From Laguncularia racemosa (Eukaryota > Streptophyta > Magnoliopsida > Myrtales > Combretaceae): a stretch of 64,000 bases of DNA. Made by a program: the position numbers and the translations under genes. The notes beneath the pieces were generated by a model. That model was not told where the DNA came from, did not search any database, and worked only from the letters and a program-made list of their open reading frames with translations. Of the stretch, positions 1 through 11,048 are shown piece by piece; the stretch's first letter is position 1; every line of letters starts with the position of its first letter. The DNA lies in contig JBBMOL010000090.1 in NCBI GenBank assembly GCA_037954665.1, positions 1,736,001-1,800,000 on the forward strand. Reading direction: 5' to 3'.

Positions 1-1090
1 TCAAGATTATAACATGCATAATAGTTAGGGGAGAAAGCTCTAACTTGTAGTTATGGGAGAGAGGGCTTTGTCCTTCTTGCATGAATCTTATGGAGGACGT
101 GAAGATATATATATATATATATATATATGATCACTATTGCCTCATGTTAGCAAACGTATGTGCAATTATTATTTATCAGCAATCTTACTAAGATAGGAAA
201 AGTTGACTATCATCGTTTTGCCCCACATTTGCACCATGGTGTATTACTCCATAAATATGTATAATTTAACATAAATATAACTAAAATTCAACTTAACTAC
301 AAAACAAGTCAAAACTGGAAACAGTTTTCATCATTTTACAAAATTCAAAAGGATAAACGTAGATGATCATATAAACACACAATAATGAAGTAAATTATTG
401 AAAAACTTTGGATTTATATTTCGATTATGCATAAGGTAAATTGCGAGTTCGAATCCTCGATAAAGATTTAAGAAATTTAATTATAGTTCGTGAAGTTTTT
501 TCATAATGAAAACGCAATAGAAAATAAAAGCACTTCAAATTTTAACACCGTTCAAGATTGTTAAATTAACGTTGCATGTAAAAATGAGAAGAAAAGTTAA
601 GCTTAGAACTTATGAGTATCTTAATTAGCTATTAATATTTTTAAGAGAAAAAAAATGAAATATTCATAGCAACAATATGGTGCATCATAGGGCAACAAGT
701 CAATACAATTATCACAGCTTATTGAGAAATGATTAATTCCTTAGATAATATATACCATAAATATATATATGTGTGTGTGTGTGATGTGCAACTATCAATA
801 ATGTTTAAACATATCAAAGTGGTAGTGGGTAGTTTCTAATAAAGCATGTCATGTGTTTGTGCACAATACTTTTTAAACTTAATAGGAGGGAAACTCAATT
901 TTTTAAAAAAGGAAATGACTAAACGCACTTAACTCAGTACACTTTATAAGAGGTTAAAAGAATCCGGTTTATGAGGATAATTGATGGACCAAAGGAAAAA
1001 GGTTATGGACTAGGATCTCGAGGGGAATATTGTAAAGAAGAAGAAAAGGAGAAAAAAATTCTGTTCTTTTATTATTTTAGTAAAATCAAT

Positions 1091-1093
<3 letters not shown>
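1..1093. other. AT-rich intergenic DNA, no gene seen
   Basis: I see no coding region or transposon that I can name here. It contains an (AT)n run at 105-128 and a compound AT then GT run at 760-783. The short open frames are chance frames in AT-rich DNA. Confidence 0.6.

Positions 1094-1127
<34 letters not shown>
1094..1127. repeat. (TA)n microsatellite
   Basis: Uninterrupted TA dinucleotides lie just outside the LTR-like end of the copia-A remnant, so length variation would be expected here. Confidence 0.9.
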
Positions 1128-1131
<4 letters not shown>

Positions 1132-1132
1132 G

Positions 1133-1262
1133 AGCTATTCTAATAATGTTAACTACAATATACAATATATCTACTCTTATAATTAAGCTATTCTAATAAT
1201 GGTAACTACAATGTATAATATATGCTCTTGTAATTAAGCTATTCTAAATAAGGATAACAATA
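1133..1262. repeat. 52-bp tandem repeat, 2.5 copies
   Basis: Units start at 1133, 1186 and 1237 (53 bp, 51 bp, partial), each opening with AGCTATTCTAA and running into an AT-rich tail. They lie 3' of the copia-A polypurine tract, on its minus strand, so they are probably a duplicated segment of a truncated LTR. Confidence 0.75.
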
Positions 1263-1319
1263 TTTACTCCATATATTTTGTAATACAACTTGACTTTTTA
1301 ATACTCTCCCTCAAGTTGG

Positions 1320-1644
1320 AGAGTCAATATCAAGAACTCCTAACTTGCGTCTCATTGCTGTGAAAGCTTCCTTCCCAAGTGGCTTAATAAATATATCAGC
1401 TAGTTGTTCAATTGAAGGAACATATTCAGTAGTGATTGAACCATCTTGAATTTTGTCTCAAATGAAATGATAGTCCATTTCTATATGCCTAGTTCTTTAA
1501 TGAAATACTAGATTTGTTGCTATGTGTAAAGCTACTCTATTGTCGTAGTGCAATATTGTTGGCTTTGAATGTATTTTCATTAAATCATTCAATAATGACT
1601 GTATCCAAGATAACTCACAACATGTATAAGTCATAGCTATATAT
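1320..1644 (-). pseudogene. copia-A RNase H remnant
   Basis: The minus strand reads as the C-terminal RNase H of a copia polyprotein. It includes the typical segment around HIEMDYHFI, a run like EYVPSIEQLADIFIKPLG, and a C-terminus resembling the usual GVLDIDSPT end just before the purine tract. Stops interrupt it, for example at the start of the TRHIEMDYHFI block. It would have degraded the RNA of RNA-DNA hybrids during reverse transcription; it is not functional now. Confidence 0.8.
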
Positions 1645-2300
1645 TCAACTTTTGTTGAGGATAAATGATTTTGTGGAGGAAAAAATAGACCTTACTTGGA
1701 TATTCTTTAAATATTGCAATAGATGCATGGAGACTTCCATATGAGGTTTACGTGGAGCATGCATGAACCTACTTAATATGTGTACTGAATAGGTGATGTT
1801 TGGGTGGGTAATAGTTAAATAAATTAGGCATCTCACAAAATGTCTATACAAAAATGGATCTTTTAACGATTCGCCTTCATCTGTTAGGTTCATATTTTGT
1901 TCCATGGGAAAATTTATAGGTTTAGCTCCTAAATATCTACCATCTTTTATAATTTTCAAAGCATATTTCCTTTGTGAGATAAATATTCCCTTATTTGATT
2001 GAGAGACTTCAATACCCCAAAAATATTTCAAGTCACCTAAGTCTTTTATCTAAAAATGATTATGCAAAAAATGTTTAAGAGTAGATATAGCAATGGGATC
2101 ATTACTCGTTATGAGATATCATCAACATAGATCAATAACGCTATAAAAGATTTTCGTTTCTTGCATGTAAACAATGAGTAATCCACCTTGAACTGAACAA
2201 ATCTAGCATCTTGAATAGCCATAGAGAACTTGGCGAACCATTGACATGATGCCTGTTTTAGTCCATACAAGGACTTATTGAGGCGACACACAAGATTCTC
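1645..2300 (-). pseudogene. copia-A reverse transcriptase remnant
   Basis: Two open stretches cover the RT core. 2109-2291 carries the block LNKSLYGLKQAS and the catalytic YVDD followed by I. 1645-2031 carries KYFWGIEVSQSNKGIFISQ and a block near SVHILSRFMHAPRKPH, both standard copia RT signatures. A stop directly after YVDDIS and others at 2032-2108 break the frame. This copy keeps the YVDD motif, unlike copia-B. It is a dead fragment of a polyprotein that once copied element RNA in cytoplasmic particles. Confidence 0.88.
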
Positions 2301-2990
2301 CCCCTATCGCAGAAGATTAGGAGGAAGAGACATACAAATTTCTTTAGAAACGTCACCATGAAGAAAAGTATTATGGATGTCCAATTGATGAAGTGACCAA
2401 TTTTAAGCAACTGCCAAAGCCAATAAACAACTTACTGTAACCATCTTTGCAGTAGGTGAAAAAGTGTCATGATAATCAACACCTTCAAGTTGAGTATAGC
2501 CTTCGCAACTAAGCATGCTTTGTAGCGCTCAAGAGAACCATCTGACTTGTGCTTGGTTTTATACACCCAGCGGTAGCCAATAGCTTGTTTTCCAAGTGGA
2601 AGAAAAGTGAGAGACTAAGTTTTGTTAGCTTCTAATGCAGCCAATTTAGAATGCACAACTTACCAATGAGGTTGTGATGTAGCTTCTTCATAACTTGTAG
2701 GCTCAACATCATTAGTAGTAGTAGCAATAAAAGAATGATGTTATGGTGAGTAATGAGCATAAGAGATAAAATTAGAAAGAGGATATCTTGTACCTTTATG
2801 TAGAAAAGATGAATAGGTTGATGTTGATTTGGGAGACATTGCTTGATTACAAATGTAGTAACGTAAAGTTGTAGGAGGGACATGGGGTTGTTGAGAACAA
2901 TGTAAAGGTGTTAGTGATGGTGAAGGTGGAATAGGAGTGGGTTCCACATTTGTATTTTGAATGGGTGAAGATGTTTCAATACACAAAGAT
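2301..2990 (-). pseudogene. copia-A RT N-terminus and integrase-RT linker remnant
   Basis: The minus strand contains the motif around IGYRWVYKTKHKSDGS (about 2540-2590), the usual N-terminal RT segment, preceded by a Pro/Ser/Thr-rich linker at 2741-2998. Several shifts and stops break the frame. The linker stops at the copia-B LTR junction. Confidence 0.75.
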
Positions 2991-3854
2991 ATTATCAATC
3001 CGGATAGAGATCAAAGTAATTGTCTAGCAATAGTTATTGACCACCTAATGTGATAGAAAGGTTGTGAACTATAAACCACTATAAACTAAATTATTGTGTA
3101 ATTAAATCTCTTCATTAAATAATATCTCGTTAAACTATTGCATGTCATGTCATCAATATTTAATCATTTACCTAGCTTTTGAGATAAATTAGATTCAATA
3201 AAACTTGGCATAGCTAGCGACTTATGAGTCACTATTATTCCAATCAAGTGGTTATGGATATCGTCTCCCTAATCTAAGATAGTAATGAATTTTATCTTAA
3301 CTCATCATTATCATTTCTATATTTTGTGTCGCACCTAAAAACCATATTATTTATAATCTTAAATGAGAATATGTCTAATGGAATTAAAGTGTGATATTCC
3401 ATATATAGGATACATGAAAGTCTCAAGTTAAGGGGTTATTTATGCTCATTCATATAGAGATAGAACCAATAACATCAAACATATGGTATTCTCTATTGGC
3501 GGGTTATGTCCAATGTACCTATTTAACTTTAGGTACCCACTTGTATAATTTGCATATCTTTCTCTCAGCTTGGTGAGAATGACCTTAATTATACAACATG
3601 TTAGTCTAAATATCTATGCCCCCTCTAGATATTTATTTGACTAAGGACACTTTTAGATAATAAAATGTCATGAAATTCTCACTAATAATATATTTTTATT
3701 ATTATTTCAGACATGCTCTATTTATCTATGGGACTTTACTATAAAATATATACAAGTAGAAAAGTATACATATATGATAAATATTTGCCTTTTATTAATA
3801 ATATTCATAAATATATTAAAATATATCTTAGCACATTGTGCAAAATTTACAACG
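2978..3854 (-). repeat. copia-B 3' LTR, truncated
   Basis: It matches the first part of the full LTR at 22864-24469, reading TTGTAAATTTTGCACAATG on the minus strand from the purine tract. About 700 bp of the far end is missing where it meets copia-A. Confidence 0.85.
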
Positions 3855-3864
3855 CCCCCACTTG
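3855..3864 (-). other. copia-B polypurine tract
   Basis: On the minus strand AAGTGGGGGC lies directly before the LTR start, the expected position of the plus-strand primer. Confidence 0.75.
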
Positions 3865-3879
3865 CACTATTGCTATACA

Positions 3880-4396
3880 CCATATACTTTAAGCCTTAGG
3901 CTCCTCACATGATTTTTGTGTTTCTGTTGTGATAAGGCCTTTGTAAGTGGATCTAAAATGTTTTCATTTGTTGCCACTCTGCAAACCAACACATTACCCC
4001 TCTAAATAATCTCTTTAAGGATATCATACTTTCGTAACACATGTTTGGACCTATGGTGAGACTTGGGTTCCTTAGCCTGAGTTGTCGTTGTATTGTTGTC
4101 ACAATACAGTGTAATTGGATCAACCAAAGAATCCAAATGGATTCTTTGGTTGCCTTAGAAGCTACAATGTACTCAACTTTGCTTTACAATCTACTATTGT
4201 CTCACACATGGAACTCCTTTAATAAACAGCTCCGTGATTTAGTCAAAACACATAACCTTGCTGAAATTTTAGATCATCATGATCTATTTGGAAACTAGCA
4301 TTAGTATATCCTCTAACAACTAGTTCCTCATCTCCTCCATAGACAAAGAACATGACCTTTGTTTTTGTTAAGTACTTGAGAATGGTTTATTGTAGC
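3880..4396 (-). pseudogene. copia-B RNase H remnant
   Basis: The minus strand carries DPITLYCDNN followed by AKEPKSHHRSKH and a segment like ATNENILDPLTKAL, the signature of copia RNase H with one of its catalytic Asp residues in the CDN block. Frames are interrupted. It continues upstream into the RT remnant. Confidence 0.85.
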
Positions 4397-5170
4397 TTAG
4401 TGACCTTCACCTAGGCTAGCATAATATCTACTTGTTATGCTTATAGCATAAGAGACATTCATCCTTGTACATATCATGGCATACATTATAGACCCAATTG
4501 CTAAAGAATATGGTACTTTGTCCATCTTATTCTTCTTCGCTTGTGTTTTAGGACATAATACCATAGAGAGATATACACCATATGATATGATCAAAAATCC
4601 TTTTTTTGAAATTTTGCATATTGAATTTGTTTAATACCTTATTGATGTACGTGCTTTGACTTAGCTTAAGAAGCCTTTTACACCTATCTCGATATATCTT
4701 AGTTCCTAAGATATAAGTTGCTTCTCTTGAGTTTTTAATGGAGAAGCACTTACCTAACCAAGTCTTGTATATGCAACGTTCTTTTGGATTCCTAAGATAG
4801 CCAAATTCCTTGATTGTCTTATCAAATCTTAGATTCCAACTTCAATTGGTGTATCTACTAAATCCCATACTTAGTCGGTGTACATGGAGTCCATTTTAGA
4901 CCTTATGGCTTCTAGCCATTTCTCAATGTCTAGTAAGGTAATTGCTTTATTATACGTCAATAGCTCATCATACTTGACAAGTGGTACATCTTTGTAATTT
5001 GTCATAAGAAGATTCAACTTTTTAGGTTCTTGACACACTCTTGTTGACTTACGTAATTCTTACGTTTTAGGAGCAATCTTTAGTTATGGCACCATTGGCA
5101 CTTGTGATGTTTTGTCCATATCTAATTGCTCATGTTTTAACTCATTTGTGGAATCTTGAATTTTCAAGAT
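4397..5170 (-). pseudogene. copia-B reverse transcriptase remnant with core deletion
   Basis: 4397-4594 encodes the RT-RNase H connection with motifs near KVPYSLAIGSIMYAMICTR and a SVTSRY-like block. 4600-4800 reads like CFSIKNSREATYILGTKIYR followed by LSQSTYINKVL. Between the N-terminal part near 4860-4950 (a WDLVDTP-like block) and that stretch the catalytic centre is absent: no YVDD can be found and the spacing is hundreds of bases too short. The copy is dead by deletion as well as by stops. Confidence 0.82.
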
Positions 5171-5864
5171 ATACTTTACTCCCACTACATTCTTTAGAGA
5201 TGAATTCTCTCTCTAAAAATGTAGCATATCAAGCAATAAAAACTTTATGAATCCACTTAATAGATCTTACTGCAAGCTTATCAAAGGATCTACTCTTTAC
5301 ATAAGCATCATGACCCCAAAGCTTAAGATAAGACAAATTAGGTTTCTTTCCAAACCATAATTCATATGTTGTATTATTACTGCCTTAGTTGGAACACGGT
5401 TAAGTGTGCATGTTGCTATTTCCAAAGTGTAACCTCAGAAGATTAAAGGAAGAATTGCATGATTCATCATTGAACCATATCCATTAGAGTGTGATTGCTT
5501 TTTTTTGAAACACCATTCCACTCTAGCATTCCTAGAGATGTGAGTTGGGAGACTATCCTACTCTCTTTCATGTAGTCAACGAACTCTTGGCTTAGATATT
5601 CTTCACTTATCACTTTGAAGTGCTTTTATCTTCTTACCAAGTTCATATTCTACTTCACTTTTAAATTCCTTGGGTTTCTTAAAACTTTTTTACTTATACC
5701 TCATCAAGTAGGTATCCATACCTACTTAAATCATTAGTAAATGTCATGAAGTAAGAAAATCCACCTTTAGCTTGAGTTGATAGTAGCCTACATACATCAT
5801 TGTGTATGAGTTCTAATAACTCATTCACCTTTTCGCCTTTCTTGATGAAAGGTTTCTTAGCCAT
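5171..5864 (-). pseudogene. copia-B integrase remnant
   Basis: The minus strand contains a block like GMLEWNGVSKK followed by NHTLMDMV, which matches the PQxNGVAERxNRTLxDMVR region around the third catalytic residue of copia integrases. The reading frame is shifted several times. The zinc-binding part continues in the GAG-pre-integrase segment at higher coordinates. Confidence 0.75.
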
Positions 5865-6120
5865 TTAACCTTGCAAACATACTTCGTAAGTATTTATGGA
5901 TTCAGAATACCCTTCAGAATGAAGCTTAGTTAAGCGTTTCTCATTTAGATGGCTAAGCCTGCAATGCCATAGGTGTGTTAAATTAGAATCACTCATTTTT
6001 TGTTTCTTAGTAGGTTTACTAGTATCAAGAATATAAAGACCATTAATTAACGTTTCATCACCATAAAACATCTCATTCAAATAAAATGAGCAACTTGTTT
6101 TTAAAATTTAAAACAAATCC
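5865..6120 (-). pseudogene. copia-B GAG-pre-integrase domain
   Basis: A 71-codon open stretch on the minus strand reads GLYILDTSKPTKK, then LTHLWHCRLSHLNEKRL and EVCLQG. This is the conserved HHCC zinc-finger region (GAG-pre-integrase) that precedes the integrase core in SIRE/Tork-like copia elements. The two His and two Cys positions are still recognisable. Confidence 0.88.
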
Positions 6121-6450
6121 TTTGGTATCTAAATATGATATTGATATTATGTTTTTGGTGAAACTTGGAACATAGAAACAATTTTTTAATTCTAACACTA
6201 GTCCACTAGGTAAAGAAATGATATAAATTCCTATAGCTAGAGTAACAATCTTAGCTCCATTAGCTACTCATAGGTCCAATTCTCCTTTGGATAACTTCCT
6301 TCTCTTACTTAGACCTTGCAAGTCAACATAAATATGAGAACCACATCTTGTATCTATGACTAATGTAGAAGAAATAGAAAAATTACATTTAATCATAAAT
6401 ATACCTAAGGAATTGTCTTCTCTTACCATCTTTTTATTTTGAATTGAATG
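6121..6450 (-). pseudogene. copia-B protease remnant
   Basis: The active-site region reads VIDTRCGSHI. Copia aspartic proteases have DTG or DSG at this place, so the Gly is replaced by Arg and the enzyme should be inactive. The block around LVLELNNCF-like sequence follows toward 6121. The short frame 6268-6483 joins the gag zinc finger to the protease. Confidence 0.82.
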
Positions 6451-7225
6451 CAATTTCTCTTCTAGTGGCCCTTCTTGCCACATTGAAAACTTACGGCATC
6501 CTTCTCACAAGAATTGGATTTCTATTGTACTTCTTTAGCTTGGTTTGCTCACCTTCTTTACTTAGAATTGGAATTATTTTTTCCATTGGCCTTTCTCTTT
6601 TTGGACTTGCTAATAAAGAGAACTTGTAGAGGTGCCTTTGTTTTGGACTTCATGTACCTTTCTACTATCCTCAACATAGTAAGCAGGTCTGTTAGAGACC
6701 TCCATATTGTTCATGTTGAAATTCATGACAAATTGGGAGAAAGAGTTGTAAAGAAGACAATATAAGATGGATGGCCATTGTCATCAAGCTTGGAGCCCAA
6801 GTTCTTGAGCCTCTTTATGTACCCTATCATCTTGAGTATATGAGGCCTAACTTAGCTTCCTTTAGCCATCTTATAGTTAAATAGAGCTCAAGATGTATTG
6901 TACTGCTTAGCTCTTGTATTCTCTTGAAATGATTCTTGCAAGTGAATATATATTTCTCTTGTACAGATATTCTCATGCTGCTTTTGCAATTTAAGTGACA
7001 TTGCAGACAGCGTGAGACATTAGGCATATTGCTTATATTGTGCAATAGTGGCATCCTCATCTGGTTTTTAACCTCTTCCTCTTCTAGGACGTATAATTTC
7101 CTTTCTTGCCAAATAACAGTTTTTAACTTCCTTAGCCATTCAAGGAAATTTGGTCTAATAAGGAGATTATCCTTATCCAATATAGATTGTAGTGAAAGAT
7201 TGTTATTGTTTACTATTTTAGATCT
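6451..7225 (-). pseudogene. copia-B gag remnant
   Basis: The minus strand opens with a block like SILDKDNLLIRPNFLEWLRK near 7190 and runs through ERKLYVLEE, then a TCKNHFKRIQE-like segment. It ends in a zinc knuckle FQCGKKGH-KRNC near 6450-6490 whose first Cys has become Ser and which contains a stop. Gag would form the particle and bind element RNA. No ATG is kept at the expected start, and several frame breaks are present. Confidence 0.82.
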
Positions 7226-7352
7226 ACATTAAATAAAATAGATAGTTTAGTATTTATGAATAATTTATTTAATAGGTCTATTAAAATGACTGCCACTATT
7301 TTATCTAAACCTAATAGCCCCCACCATTAGGTTCAGGGAATCTTATTGGAAG
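7226..7352 (-). other. copia-B leader, gag-proximal part
   Basis: Non-coding sequence between the gag start and the gypsy insertion; its continuation lies at 21451-22845. Confidence 0.65.
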
Positions 7353-7357
7353 GTTCC

Positions 7358-7781
7358 TATTGATTGCTCTTATTGCCACGAGTTGATCTTGGATTGAATT
7401 AAGTCTTCAATATGACAAAATTCGACCTATAAGATGAACAAATGTGAGTTATTATGTGTCGGAGATGTCTTCGGCACTTGGATTCCGATACTTAAGTTAG
7501 AAGCAGTGTGATGGCATAGCAATCAAACTTGTGGAGAGTATTAGATGCCTTACCTAGTTGGACTAATCCCCATTTATAGTGTTGGAGTAGTGTGACATTT
7601 TTGGCAAGTAAATATTCCTTAAAGACACTTAATTTATTTTAGGAAAGGTTCAATAGAGTGTGTTATACAAGGAAGTTAGATTACTTTCTTTATTTATCTT
7701 GACTAGCTTAGGTACTTTCTTAATTTAACACCGAGCTTAGCCGAGGTAGGCTTTAGGGATTAAGGTCATATTGGCCTAACA
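7358..7781 (-). repeat. Tat element 3' LTR
   Basis: Matches 20018-20391 plus 21415-21445. On the minus strand it starts TGTTAGGCCAATATGACC and ends near CAATCAATA (CAATCAACA in the partner). Confidence 0.88.
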
Positions 7782-7798
7782 TTTGCCCCCCCACTCTC
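7782..7798 (-). other. Tat element polypurine tract
   Basis: On the minus strand AGAGTGGGGGGGCAAA directly precedes the LTR start TGTTAGG. Confidence 0.85.
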
Positions 7799-8380
7799 AT
7801 TAGCAGCAAGGTACATATGAGAGTAGAGGCTGAGGTGATCCTTACTCATGTGGTACAAGGTCAAATATGTTGGGTGATTCGTGCTTTAGCTAACAGGAAC
7901 TAATCTGGCCTGGGGAGTTTCTCAACCGATCTTGGCATTCAAAGCACATCAACTTAAGATTCTTGGAAAGTTATCCCTTGAGTCATGATGCCCTGCTTAC
8001 ACCTTTCCGATCCGAGGAGCAACTTAATTGAATTGAAAGGTGTTTTGCCAAGTCATCTAAGGGGTTTAACCTGAGGCTTGCTTAGACGGGTTGCATCTAC
8101 GATGGTGAGTAGTGGTGAGTAAGTCCTAAGTTCTAGGTTACCCTTTGAGCTCAATGGGGTGGAGAAGCATGCTAGGTATGCTTTCATCATTTCATCTATC
8201 AATTTCAAATCCTTCATATGCGTGTATGAATCGGTGCATTTAATGCATAAGGACATGTAGTAACTTAAGGAGAGAGGTAGCTGTAGAGGCCAAAAAGATT
8301 GTGGCTCTTCATTCTAGTAGTGAGGCATACGGTGTAATCCAGTGTGTCCTTGGAGATTGTTTACATGATCCATAATTGCC
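7799..8380. other. Tat element tail between 3' LTR and antisense ORF
   Basis: No coding sequence recognised on either strand. Its right end supplies the likely promoter of the plus-strand ORF. Confidence 0.55.
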
Positions 8381-8389
8381 TATATATAG
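8381..8389 (+). promoter_or_regulatory. TATA box of the antisense ORF
   Basis: TATATATAG on the plus strand is followed by about 150 bp of CT-rich sequence typical of a plant 5' UTR, then by the ORF remnant. The arrangement suggests the ORF had its own promoter opposing the element's main transcript. Confidence 0.55.
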
Positions 8390-10412
8390 ATGCTGAACGA
8401 CCACATTTTCCACTTTCACATTCTCTTGCTTCTCAAAGCTCTCTCAAATTTTTGCTTGTATTCTTGCATCCTTGTAACTTCTTTCTCTCACTTCCATTAG
8501 ATTTTCACTTTTTCATCCACAAGTTCATTATGAAGGTATAGCTAAATCTTCTTCTTTAAAGACTCTTTTGGACCTCGTTCGAGGGGTTATTCCCCCCCAG
8601 GTTGCGATGGTGAATGTGATAGGACCTTTAAGTCAACCTCATGATTCGATGGTGCAAGCAAAGGAGATAGATAGCGCGATATTATGGTTGCTCGAGGAGG
8701 AAGAAGTGGTAGTTGGCAAATTGGCTCTAGTTGTGTATCCAAATGATGGAGAAGATCATAAACCCATTAGATCTTATTTTGATGGGCCAACGACTTTAGG
8801 ATCGGGTCTAGAGGCAATAAAGAGCACAATCTATGAGGAAGATGCAGACACCGTCAGTTTATATAACACACCCCTTCTAGAAAGTTAGATTGTCCCACTT
8901 GCCTTCGAACATGAATGAGTTGCTACCATGGAAGGCAATAGGTTTTGTGTTTACTAGAGGTTCTTTAAGTTTAGGCTACAGCTTCCTTTCATAGATTTTC
9001 AAAAATAGTTCTTCAATTACCACTGAGTTAACTTATACCACCTCATTTTGAATGCATATAAGCTACTTGCAACATTTGAGAGCTTATGTGAATCATATGG
9101 AGTTAGGCCTACTTTACAACTGCTCTAGTCTTTCCATAATGTGAAGCTCTTAGGGCCTTCTCTAGGGTGGTACTACCTATCAAGCTAGGAAGGCTTGAAA
9201 TTAATGGATGGATTGAGATCCTCTGTACACGACTAGAAAGAGAAGTATGTCGTTGTTAAGATTACTAAGGAGCCAGACTTTTGGGTTCGATGGGTGAACC
9301 CAATAAGAACAAAAGCAATCAAGTTGCTGTCAAATGATCAATGTTGAGTTGATATCTTGATTGAAGTCATAGAGGAAAATGGAAGGCCTTTCGACACTCT
9401 AAGCTTAGTGCAAAGCTTCTTGGGTATTGCAACTAAGACCTTAGAAAGCTTGGAGGCTTGTGCGTATCTTCGACCTCATGGCCTACCATGGGAAACAAGG
9501 AAAGAAAGGTGACGAGAAGGCAAAAAGGGCAAGTTAAGAGGTGCCTCCTAAGAAGAAAACTCCCATAAGAGGGATCTCTATTTGAGGTCTTGAGCCTTCG
9601 AAGTCAATTCCCTCAGCTTTGGTTGCTTTTGGAAAAGGTAAGGAAAAGGTGCTTGAGTTTGAGGAGTGGTATGGCCATAACTAGGCCGTTGTCACAACGT
9701 TGAAATAGCTTCAGCCAGGGGAAATAATCTTAGTGCTGAGCAAAATCAAAGCCTATTGCCTCAACCAGGGAGGTCAGTTATCTCGACATTTAGAGGCATT
9801 GAAAGAGTAAGTTCGACATCCCACCATTAAAGGAGAGAATAAGGAGAGTCATGATCCTTCGAGGATGCTTGAGTCAAGCTATTCAAGGGTGCCTTGTACC
9901 CTTGCCATCCATGATTCGATGGGAGGGATTAAGGTTAAGTGCACTGATTTATTTGAAGGGCATGCTTAACTTAGGAGATTGGCAAATCGTAGAAGAGATT
10001 GTACTAGGGATCACCCCACTGTAGTTACGTAAGCATTTTTCCACTTAGTTTCTTAAGGTAAATCTTGTTCCTTTTCTTTTTATTACATGTCAGATTCACT
10101 ATTATTGCGCTATATCAACTCCTATGTTGGTGCCAAATGATGAAGGTCGCTCTTAGTATCCTGCATGCACACGAGGATACTAATAATTAGGTACAATGCA
10201 CTAAAGCCAATAGTGGTAACTTTTTCACCTTATACACTCACATGTACAATTGTAATGATGTTCACATGCAGAAGGTTAGGAGGTTAGAGTTCAAGTTGAA
10301 GGATGCTCGGGTAGAGTTAAGGGTAGTTATGGAGGACTATAGTAAAAAACTAGCTAAGGTGGAGGAGCATGTTAGGGCATCTTCAAGTGAGGTGGAAAGG
10401 TGCAAAGAAAGC

Positions 10413-10414
<2 letters not shown>

Positions 10415-10446
<32 letters not shown>
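10415..10446 (+). repeat. (G)32 homopolymer
   Basis: Thirty-two consecutive G bases interrupt the coiled-coil part of the aORF. In AT-rich DNA this is exceptional; it is either a real slippage expansion able to form G-quadruplex or a sequencing or assembly artefact. Confidence 0.9.
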
Positions 10447-11043
10447 CTTATAGCCACATCTATTACCTCTTTAAGGAAGTTACCTCCTATTAAGAAAAGG
10501 AGAAGGGCCTCGCAATAGAGGTTTAACACTTGAAGGATGTGTTAGCAGACTATAAGAGGGATATAGACTTAATGCAAGAGCATTTAGATAAGTTTGCTGA
10601 CATAGAAAAAGGCTTAAGGGAGTGTTATAATCGAGCTCGAAGAACACATTGATTGGTAAGGTGCGTGTATCTAGGAACTAGAGGAGTTAGGGATGATAGC
10701 GAAAGATCGGTACTGTGATGAAATATACGAGAAGTTCTAAGCTAGAGATGAATACACGGAGTAGATGGTCATTGTCATAGAGAAAGGCTAATGAATGATG
10801 AGGTGTTGGATCCATGTAAGGGATCTTAGCTATAACTTGAGTTAGTTTGGTGAGAGTACTAGACACTCATTTGGAGGAGAGGGAGGAGTTGGAGGTAGAG
10901 AAGTTGGTTGAGGAAGGGCCTAATCAAGATGATAATATGCCTATTCCCCCTTTTCAAAGCGAACAAGTTCCTCCATCAACTTCTCCTCCTCTAGATACAA
11001 AGGAAGTGTCATTGTCACTAGCCGAAGAGCAACCTATTGGAGA

Positions 11044-11048
11044 CCTAT
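11044..11048 (+). repeat. target-site duplication CCTAT (left)
   Basis: Identical to 14804-14808 on the other side of the nested element. Confidence 0.92.

Larger units (their letters stand above)
1133..2990 (-). mobile_element. copia-A: truncated Ty1/copia retrotransposon
   Basis: On the minus strand the order is linker, reverse transcriptase, RNase H, a purine-rich tract near 1305-1318 and LTR-like sequence. Gag, protease and integrase are missing. At 2978-2998 the coding sequence runs straight into the broken end of the copia-B LTR, so the 5' half was lost by deletion or was never inserted. No target duplication was found. Confidence 0.85.
8568..11048 (+). pseudogene. antisense accessory ORF (aORF), Transposase_28-like, interrupted
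   Basis: Plus-strand coding remnants run opposite to gag-pol. About 8890-9480 contains, across frame breaks, a pattern like the domain called 'putative gypsy type transposon' (Transposase_28): a leucine-rich stretch, then a segment around DFWVRWVNP, then LVQSFLGIA. About 10242-10640 is a charged heptad-type coiled coil (KVRRLEFKLKDARVEL and similar). 10847-11083 is a Glu/Pro-rich tail. The frame is cut by many stops, by a 32-base G run and by the nested element at 11049. Skipping that element, the frame carries on only 6 codons from 11048/14809 to a stop. The function of such ORFs is unknown; the family name is my reading of the pattern. Confidence 0.6.

Noticed and set aside
4041..4298. 85-codon plus-strand frame
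   Set aside because: Shadow of the copia-B RNase H on the opposite strand.
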